Of a DNA stretch of 26,311 nt, positions 21,708 through 26,311 are shown piece by piece (the first letter of the stretch is position 1; every line of letters starts with the position of its first letter). Origin of the DNA: CAZUEG01 sp043798775 (GTDB lineage: Bacteria > Patescibacteriota > Minisyncoccia > Minisyncoccales > GWA2-46-15); assembly GCA_043798775.1 (NCBI GenBank), contig JAZDOL010000006.1, positions 1 through 26,311 on the forward strand. The letters are read 5' to 3'. Made by a program: the position numbers and the translations under genes. The notes under the pieces are model-generated. The model made no database searches and was not told where the DNA came from. It worked only from the letters and a program-made list of their open reading frames with translations.

Positions 21708-21713
21708 ATATTA
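21708..21713 (-). promoter_or_regulatory. -10 element of the methyltransferase operon
   Basis: Minus-strand TAATAT, six bases (AACATT), then the ATG at 21701. Confidence 0.45.
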
Positions 21714-21840
21714 TTTAAAACCTTGTTATATGTTTCTGTATTGTAAATACTATCAAAAAACAGTACTTAATACCACTATACATTTCGCAATTCCCTGCAG
21801 AATGTTTCGCTGTTACGGTACTGTTTATCGGTATATTTTC

Positions 21841-21900
21841 CGGGGCCTGCCCTGAGTCCTTCGATATAACTCAGGATAAACTAAGCAAAGCGAGTCGAAG
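21841..21900. repeat. Family B composite element abutting tRNA-His
   Basis: CCTGAGT and ACTCAGG arms, and CCTTCGA and TCGAAGG arms, interleave in this 60-bp stretch. It ends at the base next to C73 of tRNA-His. The preceding 21714-21840 shows no gene. Confidence 0.6.
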
Positions 21901-21973
21901 GGTGGGCGAGGAGATTCGAACTCCCTCTAAGAATTCCACAGATTCTCGTGCGAACCATTACACTACGCCCACC
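21901..21973 (-). tRNA. tRNA-His (anticodon GTG)
   Basis: Acceptor GTGGGCG/CGCCCAC with the extra G-1 opposite C73 encoded in the DNA, the hallmark of tRNA-His. Anticodon loop CTGTGGA on stem AGAAT/ATTCT; T-loop TTCGAAT. CCA is not encoded. Confidence 0.96.
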
Positions 21974-22050
21974 ATAATACAGTTCTCATTTTTCAGTTCT
22001 CAGTTCTCAAATGTTTGAAAATTGATAATTGTAAATTGAAAATTCGTCTC

Positions 22051-22131
22051 GGTGTCGCGTAATGGTTCGACACAGCTCACCACGCGCGACTAACCACGTT
22101 TAAATTTTCTTCTGAAAATTTATTACGTGGT
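22051..22131. repeat. Two-hairpin module attached to tRNA-Arg(TCT)
   Basis: Hairpin 1 arms GTCGCGT (22054-22060) and GCGCGAC (22084-22090). Hairpin 2 arms ACCACGT (22093-22099) and ACGTGGT (22125-22131) with inner AAATTTTC / GAAAATTT. It is laid out exactly like the module at 10209-10292 but with different, still complementary, arms. On the tRNA strand the arm reads A73-CCA-CGT, so the encoded CCA is inside the stem. Confidence 0.75.
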
Positions 22132-22202
22132 GCCCCTGATAGGAATCGGACCTATATCCTCAGCTTAGAAGGCTGATGCTCTATCCATTGAGCTACAGGG
22201 GC
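22131..22202 (-). tRNA. tRNA-Arg (anticodon TCT)
   Basis: 72-nt cloverleaf: acceptor GCCCCTG/CAGGGGC, D-stem GCTC/GAGC, anticodon loop CTTCTAA on TCAGC/GCTGA, T-stem ATAGG/CCTAT, A73. CCA follows in the DNA (22128-22130), unlike the other tRNAs here. The T-loop is TCCGATT with C55, as in tRNA-Arg(CCT). It reads AGA. Confidence 0.95.
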
Positions 22203-22346
22203 AGATTGAATTATGATTTATTATTTATTATTTATGATTGATGATTTACTATCGGTCTTTTTTAATCCAGGGTCAGTAATGACTATAACGAGATATTAAT
22301 ATAATTTTCTCATATCCGTCGGAATTCCATCAGAAAATCACGAACA

Positions 22347-22376
22347 GATTATATCGCGGATTATATCGGGGATTAC
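22347..22376. repeat. Short 12-bp tandem repeat
   Basis: GATTATATCGCG, GATTATATCGGG and a partial GATTAC follow each other just 3' of the small pilus-operon gene. The remainder of 22203-22377 is AT-rich with no gene. Confidence 0.6.
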
Positions 22377-22377
22377 C

Positions 22378-22722
22378 TTACTGGTCAACGGCTTTTGGCT
22401 CGAGGACGACAACGGGGTTAAATGGATCGGGATATTCTGTCGTATCAACCGCCTTCAATCGATTTTCTTTATCATCTATCCGCTCTAAGACATCCTTAAG
22501 GATTACTCTATCTAATTGAGGAACTTCAACCTTCGTTTGTTTATCGCCAACCTGCGCGACAATACCGTAATAATAATAGACAAAAGCGCCGATTATTATG
22601 ACGATAATAAACAGTCCCACAAAGGATGGAAATATATTCTTTGCCACAAATAGCGGAAACGACCTGATCTTTTTAATCGTGGTGTGAAAAATGATTTTAA
22701 TTTTAACGAATGGTATTCTCAT
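22378..22722 (-). CDS. Small membrane protein at the end of the pilMNO cluster
   Basis: 114 residues: a basic N-terminus (FVKIKIIFHTTIKKIRS), one transmembrane helix at about 33-54 (FVGLFIIVIIIGAFVYYYY) and an extracytoplasmic tail with KVEVPQLDRVILKDVLERID and TTEYPDPFNP. Its start overlaps the pilO stop (ATGA, 22719-22722). The position is where pilP lies in proteobacteria, but it lacks the lipobox and beta-domain, so equivalence is only positional. Confidence 0.7.
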   Translation of the reverse strand: MRIPFVKIKIIFHTTIKKIRSFPLFVAKNIFPSFVGLFIIVIIIGAFVYYYYGIVAQVGDKQTKVEVPQLDRVILKDVLERIDDKENRLKAVDTTEYPDPFNPVVVLEPKAVDQ

Positions 22723-23321
22723 TGATTGTTATTCATAAAAACGCTGATAACAATAGTCGCTTTGACTTCAGAGGTTGGGATAATCACCGCCTCTGACAAG
22801 TTCTTGGTAATGTCCGGGCTGTCGGCACGAACGATATTTATTGACCTAATACTTACCAGGTAGGGGTTATTTTCAAGACGATTCAGAAATTCAAGACAAT
22901 CAACGGCTGGTCCCTCAATGGTTAACTGAAAATCAATACTCTCGGTATTCGATAGTTTTTTTATTTTTGACGACAACGAGGAAGAAGAGGACACTTCGAT
23001 TATTACTCCCGATAAATCGGCGCTATCTTCTAAAGACGACATAAAATCTATTGGAGCGGCGGCGTCAATGAATATCTTATTTATTTTTTTAATATTTTCC
23101 GACTGCGCGCGATAGAACGCTTCACTATCTTTTATATCGGAGGCCTGTTTCGATAAGTTATCTATTTTTTGCCTTTCAAGCGCCAACATTGTTGAATCGA
23201 AGACAAGTGTTTTCACTAGGGGTGTGATTATTAAAACCAAAGACAGCGCCATCGTGACGATGATCGTTAAAACAATTATCATTGTTTTCCTGTTCTGATT
23301 AATGTTCATCTGTTTTAACAA
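22719..23321 (-). CDS. pilO: Type IV pilus assembly protein PilO-like
   Basis: 200 residues: one N-terminal transmembrane helix (about 13-37), a coiled-coil segment (about 45-80) and a ferredoxin-like C-terminal domain with FQLTIEGPAVDCLEFLNRLE and VSIRSINIV, the PilO pattern. It forms inner-membrane alignment heterodimers with PilN. ATG 23321 overlaps pilN by 23 nt; ATG 23309 is an alternative. Translational coupling with both neighbours supports one complex. Confidence 0.85.
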   Translation of the reverse strand: MLKQMNINQNRKTMIIVLTIIVTMALSLVLIITPLVKTLVFDSTMLALERQKIDNLSKQASDIKDSEAFYRAQSENIKKINKIFIDAAAPIDFMSSLEDSADLSGVIIEVSSSSSLSSKIKKLSNTESIDFQLTIEGPAVDCLEFLNRLENNPYLVSIRSINIVRADSPDITKNLSEAVIIPTSEVKATIVISVFMNNNQ

Positions 23322-23832
23322 ACGAGACGGTAAATATTATCGCCCTAGGTTTTACCCAATTTACCGGCGGGAAATCAATATTTTTAAAACTTGTTTCTTT
23401 TTCTAAATTCTCTTTAAAAACTAACAAATCCTCACGGACCGGAGCAAAGCCGGAAACTATGAATTGCTTTCCCTGATAACTAATATTGGTCAAATAAACA
23501 CCAGTAGGAACATCTGTTGATATTTTCATTATCATTTCTGTTAACTGTTCTTCGCTGTCCATTAATCCCTTAATTTTTAACAAACTTTCGTTCAAGGTTA
23601 TGATCTTTGTTTTTACAAGAATTGTCTCGTCGCTATTAATCCTTCGCTCTTCGGTTATGGCTATCGCTTCTTTGAAAGTTTTTTCCGATGCGATGTTCAA
23701 ACCAACTACCCAAAGTATTAGAGATAATGCGATTGTAAAAAATGCGAGCAATGCCCCGACAATGGCGATTACCTTCTGCCTTTCGATATTTATCAGTTCT
23801 CTTTTTTCGCTTTCCGGCAATAGATTGATCAT
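23299..23832 (-). CDS. pilN: Type IV pilus assembly protein PilN-like
   Basis: 177 residues. The cytoplasmic N-terminus MINLLPESEKREL carries the INLLP motif that binds PilM in known systems. A transmembrane helix (about 22-46), a coiled-coil and a small C-terminal fold (DVPTGVYLTNISYQGKQFIV, SGFAP) follow. ATGA overlap with pilM (23829-23832). Confidence 0.9.
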   Translation of the reverse strand: MINLLPESEKRELINIERQKVIAIVGALLAFFTIALSLILWVVGLNIASEKTFKEAIAITEERRINSDETILVKTKIITLNESLLKIKGLMDSEEQLTEMIMKISTDVPTGVYLTNISYQGKQFIVSGFAPVREDLLVFKENLEKETSFKNIDFPPVNWVKPRAIIFTVSFVKTDEH

Positions 23833-24938
23833 ACGATATTCGAATGTAATTTTACTCCCCTTAAAGCCAACCCGAGAGCCGCAATATAACTTAAGGATTC
23901 GTTGTACGCTAAAGCGGGTATCTCTTCGGGATTGTCTTTTAAGATATTAACCCAAGGATTCCCAATCTCAACGGAAATTAATAATTGCTGGCTTAAATGC
24001 TCGGTCAATCCCTTGAGATTGGCCCCACCGCCACAAAGAATAATCTTCGAGATTCCTTGACCGCCAGTTAAAAGGTGCTCGTGATCCGAGTGGGTTTGAT
24101 AATAACGAATATGGCTTTTTACCTGATCAACCAACTCACATAGACCAGGAACTAGGGACTCGAAAACTAATTTCCCGTATTCGCCGCCCCAGTCAGATAG
24201 GCCATATTCTGTCTTTAATTGTTCCGCCCTATCTATATCGACATTAATTTTCCTAGCAATCGCTTCGGTAAACTGTCCCGAAGAAAATGGAATCGACGAG
24301 GTAAATCTCACAGAATGCCCTGAATATATTATAAAGCTTGTCCTCGTTGCCCCTAACTCGATTATAAAAACAGGCGTTGGGGAAACATCATTTTTAATAA
24401 TCGCCCGCGCGATCGCTTGCGATTCAATTTCAAGAGCAAGGGGCGTTAATCCGGCGCCCTTAATCGCATTCACATACGATTGAACTACGTCTTTCGGAAA
24501 AGCGACTAACAATATATCAACATGATCGAGATGGTCGGATAATGGTTTAACTATTTTAAAATCCAGGCACATTTGGTCTATTGGCATAGGAATATAGTTT
24601 ACTGCCTCGTATCGGACTGCTGTTGCCAAATCCTCGTCATTTATTTTTGGCATTTGGATAACCTGCAAAAAAGCTTTCTCTTCTGGTAGTGAGGCGATAA
24701 CCATTTTTGTGCCCAATTTATTGCCCTTGGCTTCGCTACAGGCCTCTTTAATTGACTTTATTAATGCTTCCTCGTTTTTCACTATTCCACCCTCGACAAC
24801 GCCTTGAAGTATTTTTTTTTCTCCGTACGAATCTAAATAAAGCCGACTATCGGCTTGTTTAAGGTTGATAATCTTTAAGCTCTTGTCGGAGATATCCAAA
24901 CCAAACGCTTTTTCTTTTAAGTTGAAAAAATCAAACAT
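23829..24938 (-). CDS. pilM: Type IV pilus assembly protein PilM-like (actin-fold ATPase)
   Basis: 369 residues with FtsA/PilM actin-like landmarks: phosphate-1 region FGLDISDKSLKII (12-24), the VRYEA..YIPMPIDQ region near 108, phosphate-2 IIELGATRTSFII near 192 and the adenosine motif IILCGGGANLKGL near 300. It sits on the cytoplasmic face and connects the PilN tail with the motor. First gene of the tightly coupled pilM-N-O-small protein group. The upstream gap of about 90 nt contains the 16-bp direct repeat. Confidence 0.93.
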   Translation of the reverse strand: MFDFFNLKEKAFGLDISDKSLKIINLKQADSRLYLDSYGEKKILQGVVEGGIVKNEEALIKSIKEACSEAKGNKLGTKMVIASLPEEKAFLQVIQMPKINDEDLATAVRYEAVNYIPMPIDQMCLDFKIVKPLSDHLDHVDILLVAFPKDVVQSYVNAIKGAGLTPLALEIESQAIARAIIKNDVSPTPVFIIELGATRTSFIIYSGHSVRFTSSIPFSSGQFTEAIARKINVDIDRAEQLKTEYGLSDWGGEYGKLVFESLVPGLCELVDQVKSHIRYYQTHSDHEHLLTGGQGISKIILCGGGANLKGLTEHLSQQLLISVEIGNPWVNILKDNPEEIPALAYNESLSYIAALGLALRGVKLHSNIV

Positions 24939-24992
24939 TCAATTTCTTACCGTTATTACACTACTGTTAAGTATACCAAATGTCAGGCATTT

Positions 24993-25026
24993 GCGCATCA
25001 CTTCCTCGTCGCGCATCACTTCCTCG
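24993..25026. repeat. 16-bp direct repeat between pilX-like gene and pilM
   Basis: GCGCATCACTTCCTCG occurs at 24993-25008 and 25011-25026, period 18, in the short gap before pilM. Confidence 0.7.
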
Positions 25027-25031
25027 CGCGT

Positions 25032-26210
25032 TCATAATTCTTTCCATTCGCTGATTTCGTAGTCGCTGGAAACGGGGTAGTACGGTGGCGGATAATAAGT
25101 GAAATCAGGATTATAACTCATTTCTGTAGTTCGGTATCCCGACGTGACCGATCCCTGGGAATTAACCCACGTAAACGTCCACATCGTGTTGGTAATTATT
25201 GACCCATAGGTTTCAATATTATTTCTTATGGCGTAGGTACGATATGGTTCGTATGTCCACGATGGGTAATAATAACGAAAGATGTGGCCCTTCTGCGCTA
25301 ATAGCGCCGCTTTTATTTCTAGATTATCTGGCGAGTAAAATGGAATCAGAATGTCTTTTTGGGCGATTATCCCGAGAGCTGAATTGGCGTCCATATAGTT
25401 GATATTGCCACTGATTATCGCTTTGGCATTTGTTGATTGGAGATCGGGAAATCGGCCGGCGGCAACTGTTGTCCGTCCCTTAATATCGCCTTCGATCCAT
25501 ATATTGTCCTCGACAAAGATTGGCCCGCAGACCGAAGAAAGGGTGTAATTACTAAGAAACTGCTCGGTGCTAATGTCGTTTGATTCGTTGAACCAATTAA
25601 CGCCATCGTAACCCCACACTACTGGCATCAAACTCTTAACCTTATAAATATCAACTGTGCCGTTGCTCTTGAATTTCAGGTGGTAACCGTATCTTCCCCT
25701 ACCGGACGGTCCGAGATATAAACCGGATGTTTGTGCCGCCTGTTTTATTGCCGCTAAGTCTTGGGTTATTCTGCCAAAATCAAAATTACTAACGGGAAAC
25801 TGCCACAAACCTTCTCCCTGCCCCGCCCCAGCTCCCCAGATTCCCGGTTTAGCAGACGGAGGATTGCAACCATGTTCAACGCCACAAGTATAAGTTGATC
25901 GCGCCGAAGTCGCTAAAGAGTTTTGTTCGCCGTCCATCCTAATCCCCCCATTGGAATGAAACGGCCCCTTCACTTCTTCGTTCACCCCGAACCAAACATC
26001 GCTATTGGTTAGAAAGCCGTATCGCGCCAAAGCTGGTTTAGCGTAGCTTACCTGAATCGTTCTCTTTATTTTCGGGTACTTTAATGTCCAACCAATGGCG
26101 TTTATTTTTACCCGACTATCGCAACTCGACGGAGGCGTAATTACTAATTGGTATTGACCAATTACTACCCCTTCGGGATTTTTGTAATCATAAGTTCGAG
26201 ATGTGTAAAA
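25032..26210 (-). pseudogene. PilX-like/pilus-associated surface protein, 5' end missing
   Basis: The open frame extends from the codon after TAG (26211-26213) to the stop at 25032, 392 codons, but has no ATG at its beginning; a TTG at 26030 is the first ordinary alternative start. Protein-like sequence clearly continues upstream of 26030 (YDYKNPEGVV, QLVITPPSSCDSRVKINA, RTIQVSYAKPALARYGF), so the true N-terminus, expected to hold a hydrophobic anchor, is lost. The visible part has PilX/DUF4900-like traits: VWFGVNEEVKGPFHSNGGIR, a bactofilin-like VEDNIWIEGDIKG segment, IISGNINY and a Tyr/Pro-rich end. It likely was the first gene before pilM. Confidence 0.65.
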
Positions 26211-26228
26211 CTAGATGATTATAGTTGT

Positions 26229-26311
26229 TCATGCTCTTCCTAAAAAAACATCAACTTTTTTAATCACCCCATGATGATGCAGCAACACTCCCTTCCTTTT
26301 GATTTCAAATG
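26229..26311 (-). CDS. 3' end of an unidentified ORF at the window edge
   Basis: An open frame enters from the right edge and stops at TGA 26229-26231, giving 26 residues including KRKGVLLHHHGVIKKVDVFL. I do not recognise it. It lies immediately upstream of the broken pilX-like gene and could be an inserted element or chance reading. Confidence 0.3.
   Translation of the reverse strand, partial: FEIKRKGVLLHHHGVIKKVDVFLGRA

Overview
The window looks like chromosomal DNA from a Candidate Phyla Radiation (Patescibacteria, probably Parcubacteria-like) bacterium. The basis is indirect: a short IF-2 with no N-terminal extension, many small hypothetical proteins, type IV pilus genes, few recognisable Shine-Dalgarno sites, dispersed palindromic repeats, and domain combinations I associate with that group. 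TGA is used as a normal stop (for example in ATGA overlaps), so the standard bacterial code applies. Almost everything is on the minus strand. The clear plus-strand exceptions are the transposase remnant, the 3D-domain gene and the HtrA protease.

Layout. 1-365: 3' end of an insertion element (transposase C-terminus plus two copies of a 19-bp terminal motif). 387-1093: strong promoter, terminator-like leader hairpin, a secreted or anchored 3D-domain protein and a terminator. 1297-3981: P-type (probably Ca2+) ATPase. 4165-6667: translation cluster on the minus strand in the order DUF4446 gene, infB, rbfA, tRNA-Cys, tRNA-Leu. 6971-10363: tRNA-Ser, a large anchored composite protein, tRNA-Ala, a pilin-like protein with a small membrane partner, and tRNA-Arg(CCT). 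10439-11531: HtrA protease with a perfect 40-bp palindromic terminator. 11560-14110: frameshifted CYTH protein, histidine phosphatase, LmbE/PIG-L protein and HDIG protein. 14219-21701: accessory region with three toxin-antitoxin pairs (Fic/Doc with an HTH protein, HicAB, RelE with an RHH protein), an orphan antitoxin-like gene, a HAD hydrolase with an HTH-phosphoribosyltransferase, an M24 peptidase, a VOC protein, a small membrane protein and a methyltransferase with an SRPBCC partner. 21901-22202: tRNA-His and tRNA-Arg(TCT). 22378-26210: pilus assembly cluster (pilX-like, pilM, pilN, pilO, small membrane protein), with the pilX-like gene broken at its 5' side near the window edge.

Three patterns stand out. 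First, many genes show a -10 hexamer (often an extended TGn form) ending 5-7 nt before the ATG, which predicts leaderless mRNAs. Second, in the accessory region a conserved repeat sits just 3' of several gene stops, always in the gene's orientation. Comparing copies gives empty and occupied versions, with a second REP-like repeat inserted at the same internal point. Third, the 3' flanks of most tRNA genes carry palindromic elements. Both tRNA-Arg genes are followed by the same two-hairpin module, whose stem arms differ by compensatory changes and begin at the tRNA discriminator base. No CRISPR array, rRNA or replication origin was seen.
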